A stretch of DNA of 64,000 nucleotides from Roseomonas sp. KE2513 (lineage in GTDB: Bacteria > Pseudomonadota > Alphaproteobacteria > Acetobacterales > Acetobacteraceae), in assembly GCF_016107305.1 (NCBI RefSeq), contig NZ_RCVR01000004.1, positions 1-64,000 of the forward strand, given 5' to 3'. The notes beneath the pieces were generated by a model. The model ran no database searches. It saw only the letters and a program-made list of their open reading frames with translations, and was not told the DNA's origin. The position numbers and the translations under genes were made by a program. Shown piece after piece: positions 1-8,249 of the stretch (positions are counted from its first letter, which is position 1; each line of letters starts with the position of its first letter).

Positions 1-339
1 CTCCACGCGCGGAGTTACGGTGCCCGCCTGTGTCACCGGCGCGCGTGTCAGCAGGTCAGCAAAGGTCAGCGTGAACATAAAAGCGATCCAGAGGAGTGAC
101 GCCGCGCCCGCGAGGCGAAGCAATGGGTCGGGTCGTCGAAGGTTCATAAAGAAGACAGTGATGATCACAGCCTTCGCTGCCCCGATCCCCAGGCTGACCG
201 GCGTGTTCCAGCGCCCGAGCGGGAGGTAGGCAAGCACAAGGGTGGCCGCGACAAGCGTCACCAGCACAGCCCAAACGGGCAGGCTCCGCCTCAGGATATT
301 CGCCGTCGTGCGGGGAAGATCTTCGCCCAGCCCGCTCAT
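1..339 (-). CDS. caa3-type cytochrome c oxidase subunit IV (partial, 3' end off window)
   Basis: The frame opens with ATG at 339, overlapping the subunit III stop as ATGA, and reads 113 codons to the window edge with no stop, so the C-terminus is missing. The protein starts MSGLGEDLPRTTANILRRSL and shows three hydrophobic segments (about residues 20-40, 45-65 and 75-95), with FFMNLRRPDPLLRLA between helices 2 and 3. Size, topology and position directly after subunit III fit the small subunit IV of prokaryotic haem-copper oxidases, which supports assembly of the complex in the inner membrane. It is the last visible gene of the actA-cox operon. Family assignment rests on context and topology more than on a catalytic motif. 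Confidence 0.8.
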   Translation of the reverse strand, partial: MSGLGEDLPRTTANILRRSLPVWAVLVTLVAATLVLAYLPLGRWNTPVSLGIGAAKAVIITVFFMNLRRPDPLLRLAGAASLLWIAFMFTLTFADLLTRAPVTQAGTVTPRVE

Positions 340-968
340 GCGCGTCCTCCGAGATAGAGCAGCGGGTAAAGAAACACCCAAACGATATCGACGAGATGCC
401 AGTAGAGCGCCGCCGCCTCAAAGGCCGGGCTGCGCAGCGCGCGCTTCCCGTTCCAAGCCTGCCAAGTGAACCACGTGATCACGGCGATCCCGGCGGTAAC
501 GTGCAGCCCATGAAGTCCGGTCATCACCCAGTAGAAGGCGAAGAAAATTTCCGTTGCCGGCTCCTGTAGCTTAAAGCCCGGGCCCGGAAAGAGACCCTCG
601 CGGAAGTCATCACGCCACTCGAAACCCTTAATAACTAAGAAGGTGAGCGCGAAGAGAATGGTGAGCGACAGACCGATCAGCGTGGGCTTCCTCAGTTCCG
701 CGCGCGCGGCTTCTGCCCCGATTGCCATCGTAAGGCTGCTGCTCAGCAGTACCAGCGTGTTCACGGTGCCGTAGACGACGTTCGTCTCGTGACCCGCGGC
801 AGCAAAGGCGTCCCCGTGCAGCACGCGGTTTACCGTGAAGGCCATCATCAATCCGCCGAATAGCAGGGCCTCGCTGCCAAGGAACAGCCAGGTGCCGAAG
901 GAGGCCGCCTCCCGCTGCCGGCGGAGAGAGTCCCAGGGTTCCCGAAGCGCCTCCTGCCCGTCGCTCAA
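336..968 (-). CDS. ctaE: caa3-type cytochrome c oxidase subunit III
   Basis: This 210-residue integral membrane protein has the subunit III pattern: a GTWLFLGSEALLFGGLM first helix, a helix with VVYGTVNTLVLLSSSLTMA, the FFAFYWVMTGLHGLHVTAG motif and a C-terminal YWHLVDIVWVFLYPLLYL helix. It is the short five-helix form usual for caa3 and bo3 enzymes. Subunit III stabilises the catalytic subunit and helps proton uptake; it binds no metal. The start is TTG at 968, overlapping the subunit I stop as TTGA, which implies translational coupling. The stop overlaps the start of subunit IV. Confidence 0.95.
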   Translation of the reverse strand: MSDGQEALREPWDSLRRQREAASFGTWLFLGSEALLFGGLMMAFTVNRVLHGDAFAAAGHETNVVYGTVNTLVLLSSSLTMAIGAEAARAELRKPTLIGLSLTILFALTFLVIKGFEWRDDFREGLFPGPGFKLQEPATEIFFAFYWVMTGLHGLHVTAGIAVITWFTWQAWNGKRALRSPAFEAAALYWHLVDIVWVFLYPLLYLGGRA

Positions 969-2665
969 GTCTCGCGTCCCTGATTCTGGTGGGCCTGCGG
1001 CCTATCGTGGCGCGGGCCCTCCTCGTCCGGGTGGTAGAGATAAGGGCCGGTGTCGACGGCCGGCATGGTCCGGAAGTTGTCGCGCGGCGGAGGGGAACTC
1101 GTGCGCCATTCGAGCCCAGTGGCCTTCCAGGGGTCCTCCTCAGCGCGCTCTCCCCAGATCAGCGACCACGCGAGATAGCCCATGGGCAGGAGGTAGGCAC
1201 CGGCCAGCAGGACCGCGCCGGAGGAGGAGAGCACGTGCCAGATCTGGAACTCCGGCGGATAGACCTGGTAGCGCCGCGGCATGCCCAGGAAGCCCATGAT
1301 GAACTGCGGGAAGAAGGTAAAGCAGAAACCGAAGAACATCAGCACGGCGGCGAAGCGGGCCCAGACATCCGGGTACATCCGTCCCGTGATCTTCGGCCAC
1401 CAGAAGTGCAGCCCGCCGTAGAAGGCGCTGACCGTGCCGCCGACCATGATGAAGTGGAAATGCGCCACCACGAAGTAGGTGTCGGTCACATGCACGTCGA
1501 TCGGCACGGATGCCAGGAATAGGCCCGTCAGCCCACCCAGCGTGAACAGGCCGATGAAGCCGAGCGCGTAGAGCATCGGCGCGTCGAAGGTGATCTGCCC
1601 GCGGTAGAGCGTGAAGGTCCAATTGAAGACCTTGATAGCCGAGGGTACCGCGATAATGAAGCTGAGGAACGAAAAGACGATGTTCGCGAAGAGCGATTGA
1701 CCCGAGACGAACATGTGGTGCCCCCAGACGAGGAAGCCGACCACGGCGATCCAGAGGATCGCATAGACCATGAAGGTGTAGCCGAAGACCTGCCGCCTCG
1801 AGAAACACGTCACCAACTCGCTGACCACCCCAAAGGCGGGAAGGATCATGATGTAGACGGCCGGGTGGCTGTAAAACCAGAAGAGGTGCTGGAAGAGCAG
1901 CGGGTCGCCGCCATAGGCCGGGTCGAAGATCGGTAGGCCGAAGGCGCGCTCCGCTACAATGAGCAGCAGCACGAGCGTCAGCACCGGGGTGGCCAGCACG
2001 ATCACGAGGCTCGTGCCGTAGAGCGCCCAGACGAGCAGCGGCAGCCGGAACCAGGTCATTCCCGGCGCGCGCAGCATGTGCACCGTCGCGATGAAGTTCA
2101 CGCCCGTCGCGATCGAGGAGAAGCCGACCAGCACAACTGCCAGTGCCGCCGCCATGACGTAGCTCTGCGAATAGGCGGTCGAAAAGGGCGTATAGAAAGT
2201 CCAGCCCGTGTCCACCCCTCCCGCCACCAGCGCGTAGACCAGAAGCGCTCCGGCGCCGACGAAGAGGTACCAGCTGAAGAGGTTCAGCCGCGGAAAGGCG
2301 AGGTCGCGCGCCCCAATCATCAGCGGCAGGAGGAAGTTGCCGAAGGTGTTGGGGATGGAGGGCACGAGGAAGAACCACACCATCACCGTGCCGTGCAGGG
2401 TGAACATGCGATTGTAGCCGTCGGCCGAGAGAAGGTCGGCCTGGGGCGTGAACAGCTCCATCCGGATCGCGACGGCGCCCGCGCCGCCAATGAAGAAGAA
2501 GACGGTCAGCGCCGCTGCATAGAGAAGCGCGATGCGCTTGTGGTCGGTCGTGAGGAACCAGGCGGCCAGACCGTGCTCGGCTGTCAAGTAGCTCGGTCCG
2601 CCGCGAAGCCCCTGGTGGGGCTGGGCATCGCCGGGAATCGGCCCTTCGGCCGCGATGTCGCTCAA
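965..2665 (-). CDS. ctaD: caa3-type cytochrome c oxidase subunit I, A2 type
   Basis: This 566-residue catalytic subunit reduces O2 at the haem a3-CuB centre and pumps protons. Visible ligands are H91 (haem a, LHGTVMVWFF), H267 and Y271 (CuB and the cross-linked tyrosine), H316/H317 (CuB, VWGHHMF), and H402 and H404 (haem a3 and haem a, VVAHFHFIMVGG). The K-channel lysine is K345 (PSAIKVFNWTFTLYRG). Helix VI reads FYSHPAVYI at 264-272: the A1-type glutamate is alanine and a Tyr-Ser pair precedes His, the established signature of A2-type oxidases such as Rhodothermus caa3. The reading frame is open far upstream, but that part is subunit II in another frame. The true start is TTG at 2665 overlapping the subunit II TGA, giving MSDIAAEG. 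Confidence 0.96.
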   Translation of the reverse strand: MSDIAAEGPIPGDAQPHQGLRGGPSYLTAEHGLAAWFLTTDHKRIALLYAAALTVFFFIGGAGAVAIRMELFTPQADLLSADGYNRMFTLHGTVMVWFFLVPSIPNTFGNFLLPLMIGARDLAFPRLNLFSWYLFVGAGALLVYALVAGGVDTGWTFYTPFSTAYSQSYVMAAALAVVLVGFSSIATGVNFIATVHMLRAPGMTWFRLPLLVWALYGTSLVIVLATPVLTLVLLLIVAERAFGLPIFDPAYGGDPLLFQHLFWFYSHPAVYIMILPAFGVVSELVTCFSRRQVFGYTFMVYAILWIAVVGFLVWGHHMFVSGQSLFANIVFSFLSFIIAVPSAIKVFNWTFTLYRGQITFDAPMLYALGFIGLFTLGGLTGLFLASVPIDVHVTDTYFVVAHFHFIMVGGTVSAFYGGLHFWWPKITGRMYPDVWARFAAVLMFFGFCFTFFPQFIMGFLGMPRRYQVYPPEFQIWHVLSSSGAVLLAGAYLLPMGYLAWSLIWGERAEEDPWKATGLEWRTSSPPPRDNFRTMPAVDTGPYLYHPDEEGPRHDRPQAHQNQGRET

Positions 2666-3597
2666 GGCTGGCCTCCCGGCAGGGAACGTATGTAAGCGAC
2701 CAAACGCAGCAGCTCCTCCTCGCCGACGATGCCGCTGAAGGAGGGCATCTGCGGCTCGTAGCCCGCGACAATGTCCCGCCGAGGCTGGAGGATGGAGTCG
2801 CGAAGGTAGCTCTCGTCCACGCGCCGGACGCGTCCGTCCGCGAGCTGCACGTCGCGCCCCCAGATGCCCGCCAAGCCCGGCGCGCGTACCGGGCCCCGCC
2901 CGGCATGGCAGCCGGAGCAGCCCAGCGAAACGAAGAGTGCCGCGCCCTCGTGCCCGATATCGTCGCCCTGTGGCTGGGCGGAGAGCCAGCGGCCGTAATC
3001 CTCGGGCTCCATCACCGTCACCGTGCCGCCCATGCGCGCGTGCAGCGTGCCGCAGTACTCGGTGCAATAGAGGGGAAACTCTCCCGTCTGTGTCGGCGTG
3101 AAGCGAAGCTCCGTCAGCCGGCCTGGCAGCACGTCCTGCTTGATGCGGAAGGCCGGCACGAAGAAGGAATGGATCACGTCCTGCGAGGTCATCAGCAGCC
3201 GCGTGGGCGTGCCGCGCGGCAGGTGCAGCGCGTCGATTTCGCGCGCGCCGTTCGGGTGCTGGGTTTTCCACATCCACTGCTTGGCCGCGACATGGATCTC
3301 CAGCGCGTCTCCCACCGGGCGCGCGTCCCCCAGGGTGGTCGCGGCCGCCCAGGCGAAGATGAAGAGCGCAAGGAAGAGAGTCGCGGCCGTCCAGCCGATC
3401 TCCACCTCCTTCTTCACCAACTCGGGCAGCTCCCCTCGTCGCGCCCCGGAGCCGCGGCGATAGCGGATGGCAAAGGTGAGCAGCAGCACCAGGACTAACG
3501 TCATAATGGCGCCGGTGATGAGGAGCAGGACGAGGACGATCGCGTCCACGCGCGTCGCCACGTCCGAAGCCGCGACGGGCCAGAGCTGGATGTCCAT
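2662..3597 (-). CDS. ctaC: caa3-type cytochrome c oxidase subunit II with fused cytochrome c domain
   Basis: This 311-residue subunit accepts electrons from cytochrome c or complex III. Two N-terminal membrane helices (about 17-45 and 68-88) precede a cupredoxin domain with CuA ligands H143, C178, C182, H186 and M189 (CTEYCGTLHARM). A C-terminal mono-haem cytochrome c domain follows, with CSGCH at 227-231 and a probable axial Met in PQMPSF near 282. The fused haem domain is what makes this a caa3 enzyme. Start ATG 3597 shares its A with the TGA of the SCO gene; the longer upstream reading of the same frame is SCO coding sequence in another frame. Confidence 0.96.
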   Translation of the reverse strand: MDIQLWPVAASDVATRVDAIVLVLLLITGAIMTLVLVLLLTFAIRYRRGSGARRGELPELVKKEVEIGWTAATLFLALFIFAWAAATTLGDARPVGDALEIHVAAKQWMWKTQHPNGAREIDALHLPRGTPTRLLMTSQDVIHSFFVPAFRIKQDVLPGRLTELRFTPTQTGEFPLYCTEYCGTLHARMGGTVTVMEPEDYGRWLSAQPQGDDIGHEGAALFVSLGCSGCHAGRGPVRAPGLAGIWGRDVQLADGRVRRVDESYLRDSILQPRRDIVAGYEPQMPSFSGIVGEEELLRLVAYIRSLPGGQP

Positions 3598-4373
3598 CAC
3601 GCCCGGCGCCTCCTCCTGTTGAGCAGGAGGATGAACCCACCGAGCGCGAAGAGGGTCGCGGCCGTCCCGACGGCAAGGGCCCGCTTGACGAGGGCGTTGT
3701 AGACCCCGTGTGCTGGGTCGAGCCCGTAACAAAGCAGCCGCAGCCCTTCGATCAGCCGACCGACGCGACCACCGGAGGCCTCCGCGACCGCCAAGCGCAA
3801 TTCCTCCGGTGAGAGCGCCAGACCGCCCAGCACGGCTGAGACGGCACCGCCGGGGGTCAGGACCAGGGCTCCCAGCGGATGGGCGAACTCGTCGGCCTCC
3901 TCATCAAAGACGGCGCGGTAGCCGAGGGCCGACTGGGCCGCCGAGAGCGCGCGTGCCTCGCCCGTGAGAAACTTCGCATTCGCCGCAAGTGACGAGCGGC
4001 CGAGCTGAGCCGCCTTCAGCGTGGCCGCCTCGGCCGGGCCGTCCCGTGGGTCGAGGCCCAGAACCAGGAAGTCGTAGTCCTGCCCGGGCCGGAGCCCGCT
4101 GGCCTCGAGCGCGCCAGCGGCCATGCCGAGCGCCGTGCCGCAGAGCGTCGTGCAGGTGAAATCCGCCAGCACCAACACTGCAGGCCGCCCGCTCCGCAGG
4201 CCCGCCGTGGTCACCGCCCGCCCGCCGTCGTCCACCAGCGGCAGGTCTCCCGGCAGGGCTGCCCCTGGCGGCGGCGCCAACTCGACGCGCGCCAGCTCCG
4301 CCTGCGTCAGGGCGGCGCGCGCCGTTCCGCACAGCATCGGCAGGACGGCCAGCAGGAGGAAAAGACGTCTCAC
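3597..4373 (-). CDS. SCO1/SenC-family copper chaperone
   Basis: This 258-residue protein has an N-terminal signal peptide (MRRLFLLLAVLPMLCGTARA), a thioredoxin-like SCO domain with the copper-binding DFTCTTLCG motif (C74, C78) and a conserved FAHP histidine (H165), and a C-terminal membrane helix (about 232-252) ended by an Arg-rich tail. SCO proteins deliver copper to the CuA site of subunit II, which is encoded immediately downstream. Anchoring by a C-terminal rather than an N-terminal helix is unlike classical Sco1. The start is GTG at 4373, overlapping the preceding stop as GTGA. The exact copper substrate is inferred from context. Confidence 0.9.
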   Translation of the reverse strand: MRRLFLLLAVLPMLCGTARAALTQAELARVELAPPPGAALPGDLPLVDDGGRAVTTAGLRSGRPAVLVLADFTCTTLCGTALGMAAGALEASGLRPGQDYDFLVLGLDPRDGPAEAATLKAAQLGRSSLAANAKFLTGEARALSAAQSALGYRAVFDEEADEFAHPLGALVLTPGGAVSAVLGGLALSPEELRLAVAEASGGRVGRLIEGLRLLCYGLDPAHGVYNALVKRALAVGTAATLFALGGFILLLNRRRRRA

Positions 4374-4792
4374 CGCCCCGCCTCCACGCGACGCGCCGCT
4401 TCCGTCCGGACAGGTAGGGGAATACCCGGCTCCGGCTCCTCCAGCGGCGCGTAGGCGGCATCGCCGCGCGCCGCGATGGCCTCCATTGCGCGAGCAACGG
4501 GGATGCGCGCCAGTCCGTGCTCCCGGTCCAACCAGCCATATCCCTCCCGCTGCCTGCGCTGCTCGGCCTGCAGGTCAGCGAGGTCGCCGGCCGGATCGCT
4601 CTGGATGCGCGGCTCCGGAAAGCGCGCGGGGGTAGGGGGGGCCACCAGGGCGGCGTCGGGGCGATAGAAAAGGTAGAGCACACCCAGCGCGACCGCGAGG
4701 AAGACGCCCGTGCCGAGCCCAACCAACGCGGCGATCCAGGCAGCGATGGTCGTCGGCTCACGCCGATCTAGGAGCTTCGCCTCAGGCTCCAC
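4370..4792 (-). CDS. small single-helix membrane protein between actF and sco
   Basis: No function recognised. Starting at GTG 4792, which overlaps the end of actF by 11 bases, the protein has 140 residues: a short cytoplasmic N-terminus, one membrane helix (about 15-43), then a periplasmic tail with PAGDLADLQAEQRRQREGYG and a YGWLDREHGLARIPVARAME stretch (about 85-104). From memory, similar GW-D-R-IP-RAM segments recur in small proteins beside oxidase and SCO genes, but I cannot verify this. Placement inside a fully overlapping operon between alternative complex III and the caa3 genes suggests an accessory or assembly subunit linking the two complexes. A longer open frame to 5008 exists, but that part is antisense-style read-through of actF and lacks a membrane-protein pattern. 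Confidence 0.75.
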   Translation of the reverse strand: MEPEAKLLDRREPTTIAAWIAALVGLGTGVFLAVALGVLYLFYRPDAALVAPPTPARFPEPRIQSDPAGDLADLQAEQRRQREGYGWLDREHGLARIPVARAMEAIAARGDAAYAPLEEPEPGIPLPVRTEAARRVEAGR

Positions 4793-5870
4793 GGGCGGCC
4801 TCCCCGCGCGGCGCGAGACGTGCGCCGATCGGCCCGTAGGCCAGGGCTGCCCAGAGACCACCGACGGCCAGCACCCCAAGCAGCGCGGCGAGCAGCGCCT
4901 CCGCCCCGAAGGGCGGGGCCACGATCCAGGCCAGATGCGCCACGATCCCCAGCAGAATGCATGGGCCCAGGCGAGCCAGAGCCGCTGGCCGCCGCCGCAG
5001 ATGAGCAACGAGGAGTGCGCCGATGGGCAGAAGGCCGGAGAGGGTGACGGAAGCGGCTTCCAGCAGCGTCCAACCCAGGCCTCCGCGCATGAGGAACCAC
5101 TCGGCCTTCGGCGGCAGGTCGCCGTACCAAGCGACGAGGTATTGCGAGAAGCCGAGATAGAGCACGCCGAGCGCCGCCGCGAGCAGCATGGCCGCGAGAT
5201 CCCCCGCGCGCCCCGTCTCCTCTCCCGCGGGTTCCGGGCGAAGTGTCGCGGCCCAGGCGAGGGCGAGGAGAAGCTGTGTCGCGAGCGCGGCCATGCCGAA
5301 GGCCGTGGACTGGAAACGCGGATCGAGCGAGAGCAGCCAGTCCAGCGAAAGAAGGGTGGTTGCCGCCAAGTGGAAGACGAGCCCGCCTGCCGCCACGACG
5401 GAACGTAGCCCTCCCTCCGGCAGGATGGCTAGCAGCAACGCGATTAACGACCACCCGCCGAGCGCCAGCACCGTCCGCAGCACGAAGCCATGGGGGTTGA
5501 GATAGATCCGCGCCACGTCCGCATGCACCGCCGCCCCCGAATCTGACGCCCAGGGATACAGAACCGGCAGCGCCAGGAAGAGCGGCAGCACGAGGATGAG
5601 GAAGGCCGGCAGGCTCAGCGCCGCCGGCAACAGCGCCGGCAGCAGGGTCCGCCCCCAGGCTCCGCCGGTGAGCGCCTGGATGGCGATGAGCGCCAGGGCG
5701 CCGAGTGCCAGCGAGATCCAGAAGGAGATGCCGACCAGCCAGCCTGCGGCCGGCGCGCCGGCAGGCAGCACCAGCGCCCAGAGAAGCAGCACCGCCCCGG
5801 CCGCTAGGCCGAGCAGCGCGGCCGCCCGCGCCTGCTCGCGCAGCCAGCCCAGTGTGAACACCCCACTCAC
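4782..5870 (-). CDS. actF: alternative complex III membrane subunit ActF
   Basis: This 362-residue polytopic membrane protein has about ten hydrophobic segments (first ones AAALLGLAAGAVLLLWALVL and GWLVGISFWISLALGALALI), with short loops and GGWSLIALLLAILPEGG. Length, topology and order directly after ActE match ActF, a degenerate paralogue of ActC in alternative complex III (quinol:cytochrome c oxidoreductase, inner membrane). The start is GTG at 5870, overlapping the actE stop as GTGA. It contains none of the haem or Fe-S motifs, as expected for this subunit. Confidence 0.88.
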   Translation of the reverse strand: MSGVFTLGWLREQARAAALLGLAAGAVLLLWALVLPAGAPAAGWLVGISFWISLALGALALIAIQALTGGAWGRTLLPALLPAALSLPAFLILVLPLFLALPVLYPWASDSGAAVHADVARIYLNPHGFVLRTVLALGGWSLIALLLAILPEGGLRSVVAAGGLVFHLAATTLLSLDWLLSLDPRFQSTAFGMAALATQLLLALAWAATLRPEPAGEETGRAGDLAAMLLAAALGVLYLGFSQYLVAWYGDLPPKAEWFLMRGGLGWTLLEAASVTLSGLLPIGALLVAHLRRRPAALARLGPCILLGIVAHLAWIVAPPFGAEALLAALLGVLAVGGLWAALAYGPIGARLAPRGEAARGA

Positions 5871-6385
5871 GGCAGGTGCTCCGCCACGCCTGGCAGCGCC
5901 GCCACCTCGGCGTGGCGCGAGAGCTGGAGGACCCGAAGATAGGCAACGATTGCCCAGCGGTCCTCAGGCGAGACGCGCGCGGCATAGGAGTACATCACGC
6001 CGTATCCGTTGGTGATGACGTCGAAGAGGTAGCGCGCCGGCACCGCCCGCAGGCGCCGTGTGTGGTAGGAGGGTGGGGCCGGGAAGCCGCGGCGGACGAT
6101 CATGCCGTCCCCATCTCCCACCGCCCCGTGGCAGGGCAGGCAGTTGATCCCGTAGCGCTCCTCCCCTCGTGCCAGCAGGGCCGGGGTGACGGGCGGCGGG
6201 TCGGCCGCCGCCGCGTCGCGTGCAAGGTCGCCGCGGGCCACGACGCCCTCAGGCAGCGGCCGGGCCGTGCTGCCGCCCTGCCAGGCGTTAGTGGGTGCAT
6301 AGGTGCCGAGGCGCCGTTGCTGGACCATGTCCAGCCGGCACCCGGCGAGGAGCAGGGCGGTCAGGACAAGCGGCGTGGCCCTCAA
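5867..6385 (-). CDS. actE: alternative complex III mono-haem cytochrome c subunit ActE
   Basis: This 172-residue lipoprotein begins MRATPLVLTALLLAGC, so C16 is the likely lipidated residue. It carries one c-type haem site, CLPCH at 82-86, followed by GAVGDGDGMIVRRGFPAPPS, a typical class I cytochrome c arrangement with Met as sixth ligand. The segment TYAPTNAWQGGSTARPLPEG near the N-terminus is characteristic of ActE. ActE carries electrons from the pentahaem subunit ActA toward the terminal oxidase on the periplasmic face. The start is TTG at 6385 within TTGA, overlapping the actD stop. Confidence 0.92.
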   Translation of the reverse strand: MRATPLVLTALLLAGCRLDMVQQRRLGTYAPTNAWQGGSTARPLPEGVVARGDLARDAAAADPPPVTPALLARGEERYGINCLPCHGAVGDGDGMIVRRGFPAPPSYHTRRLRAVPARYLFDVITNGYGVMYSYAARVSPEDRWAIVAYLRVLQLSRHAEVAALPGVAEHLP

Positions 6386-6903
6386 GGCACGACAGCCCGG
6401 ACAGAAACGGGCCCGAGCCCATCGAGCAGCGCCGCCAGCCGCGCCTCGTCCGCCCCCGGGTCGGCGACGGAGAGAAAGAAGCGGTCCTGGCTGGCGCGCT
6501 CGAAGTCGGGCGCGGCGAAGACACGGTCGTGCAGTCGGGGCAGCCCGTTGGCCACGAAAAAGCCGATGAAGCCGGCGAGTGCGGCGGCCAGGATTCCGGC
6601 CTCGAAGCTCAGCACGAGGAAGACCTGCCAGGTGTGCAGCGGCCGGCCGCCCGTGTTGAAGGGATAGTCCACCACCGCGCTGTACCAGCAGAGCGCGTAG
6701 GTGAAGGCCGCGGCGCCAAGCCCGGCAAGCAGCATGACCAGCCGCAGCCGGCTGCCGCGCAGGCCCAGCGCCTCCGGCAGGCCGTCCACGGCGAAAGGCG
6801 TGTGGGCGTCCAGCTCCCGCAGCCCTGCCTCCCGCGCGCGCCGGGCCGCGGCGATGAGGGTGTTCGGGTCGCGGAACTCCGCCAGGATCAGCGGCGCCGT
6901 CAC
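6382..6903 (-). CDS. actD: alternative complex III subunit ActD (DUF3341)
   Basis: This 173-residue protein has a cytoplasmic N-terminal ferredoxin-fold-like part (LAEFRDPNTLIAAARRAREA, then ELDAHTPFAVDGL), two membrane helices (about 55-75 and 95-118, separated by YPFNTGGRPLHTW) and a C-terminal part with RHDRVF-like and DRFFLSVADPGA segments. This is the standard ActD/DUF3341 architecture, anchoring alternative complex III. The start is GTG at 6903 overlapping the actC TGA. The much longer frame running upstream to 8007 is the shadow of actC. Confidence 0.92.
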   Translation of the reverse strand: MTAPLILAEFRDPNTLIAAARRAREAGLRELDAHTPFAVDGLPEALGLRGSRLRLVMLLAGLGAAAFTYALCWYSAVVDYPFNTGGRPLHTWQVFLVLSFEAGILAAALAGFIGFFVANGLPRLHDRVFAAPDFERASQDRFFLSVADPGADEARLAALLDGLGPVSVRAVVP

Positions 6904-8249
6904 CCCGCGTCCTCCCGCTCGTGCAGGAGCTTGCCCATGTCGTGCATCGAGACCACCGGCAGCACCCGCGCGAAGACGAGGAAAAGCAGCGCGTAAAAGC
7001 CGAGCGAGCCCGCGAGGATCGTCCAGTCCCAGAGGCTCGTGTGCCAGGGCCGCCACATGCTCGGCAGGTAGCCGTGCGAGAGCGTGTCCCAGATGATGAG
7101 GATTCGCTCCAGCCACATGCCCAGGTTGATCAGCAGGCTGACCCCGATCAGCACGGGCAGGCTGCGCCGCGCCGCAGGCAACCAGAGCACCTGCGGCACC
7201 GCCACGTTGAAGGCGATCATGCCCCAGTAGAGCAGCGCGTCGCTGCCGGCGAGCTGGTGGTGGAGGAAGCTGCGCTCCGCCCGCTCCCCGCCATACCAGG
7301 ACATTAGCCACTCGGTCGCGTAGGAGATGCCCATGATCACCGAGGCGGCGAGAATGATCTTTGCCATGGCCTCGAAGTGCCGCATCGTCAGCAGGGATTG
7401 CAGCCCGAAGCCCCAGCGCATGAGTGCCGCGAGCACCACCACCATCGCGAAGCCCGAGAAAAGGGCACCAACGACGAAATAGGGCGGGAAGATCGTCTCC
7501 TGCCAGCCGGGCATGAGCCCCGCCGCAAAATCCAGCCCCACCACGCTGTGCACGGAAACGACGAGCGGCACGGCCATCGCGGCCATGGCACGATAGACCG
7601 CATCGTGCCGCGCCCAGTGGCGGGCGGAGCCGCGCCAGCCGAGGGCGAAAATGCCGTAGAGCACCTGCCCCGTGCGCGACTGCGCGCGATCCCGCAGCGT
7701 CGCGAGATCCGGGATGAGGCCGATGTAGAAGAACATGACGGAAAAAAGCAGGTAGGTGACAATCGCCGCGAAGTCCCAGACCAGCGCGGAGCGCCACTGG
7801 GGCCAGAGCTGCATCGTGTTCGGATAGGGCGCGAGCCAGTAGGAGAGATAGGGCCGCCCGAGATGGATGATCGGGAAGATCCCCGCGATGGAGACGGCGA
7901 AGAGCGTCATCGCCTCCGCGAAGCGGTTGATCGCGGCCCGCCAGGGCTGGCGCGTCAGCAGCAGCATCGAGGAGATGAGCGTCCCCGCATTCCCAATGCC
8001 CACCCACCAGACGTAGTTCGCGATGGGAAAGCCCCAGACGATGGTCGTGTTGTTGCCGAAGATGCCGATGCCCCCGATGAACAGCCAGGCAAGGCTGCCC
8101 GCGAGGACGAGGCTCATCAGCAGGGCAAGGGCGAGGCTCCCCCAGTACCAGCGCCCCATCCGACGCCGCATCAGCGGGTCCGCGACGGTGCCCACGAGGT
8201 TGCCGTAGCTGGCACCCTCCGGCAGCAGGCCTTCCTTCGCTCCGCTCAC
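6900..8249 (-). CDS. actC: alternative complex III quinone-binding subunit ActC (NrfD-like)
   Basis: This 449-residue protein has about ten membrane helices. The N-terminus (YGNLVGTVADPLMRR), the NYVWWVGIGNAGTLISSML helix, the GRPYLSYWLAPYPNTMQLWP loop and a FALGWRGSARHW segment are the hallmarks of ActC, the NrfD/PsrC-like subunit that forms the quinol site next to ActB. GTG at 8249 overlaps the actB stop as GTGA. Quinol oxidation here is family knowledge; the sequence shows the conserved scaffold but not the bound quinol. Confidence 0.95.
   Translation of the reverse strand: MSGAKEGLLPEGASYGNLVGTVADPLMRRRMGRWYWGSLALALLMSLVLAGSLAWLFIGGIGIFGNNTTIVWGFPIANYVWWVGIGNAGTLISSMLLLTRQPWRAAINRFAEAMTLFAVSIAGIFPIIHLGRPYLSYWLAPYPNTMQLWPQWRSALVWDFAAIVTYLLFSVMFFYIGLIPDLATLRDRAQSRTGQVLYGIFALGWRGSARHWARHDAVYRAMAAMAVPLVVSVHSVVGLDFAAGLMPGWQETIFPPYFVVGALFSGFAMVVVLAALMRWGFGLQSLLTMRHFEAMAKIILAASVIMGISYATEWLMSWYGGERAERSFLHHQLAGSDALLYWGMIAFNVAVPQVLWLPAARRSLPVLIGVSLLINLGMWLERILIIWDTLSHGYLPSMWRPWHTSLWDWTILAGSLGFYALLFLVFARVLPVVSMHDMGKLLHEREDAG

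Noticed and set aside
2662-3676. 903-residue version of oxidase subunit I starting at 3676
   Set aside because: The first ~337 residues are subunit II sequence read out of frame and are Arg/Pro-rich nonsense; the TTG at 2665 coupled to the subunit II stop fits the family.
6904-8007. 541-residue version of ActD
   Set aside because: The N-terminal 368 residues are antiphase ActC; GTG 6903 gives the standard ActD length.
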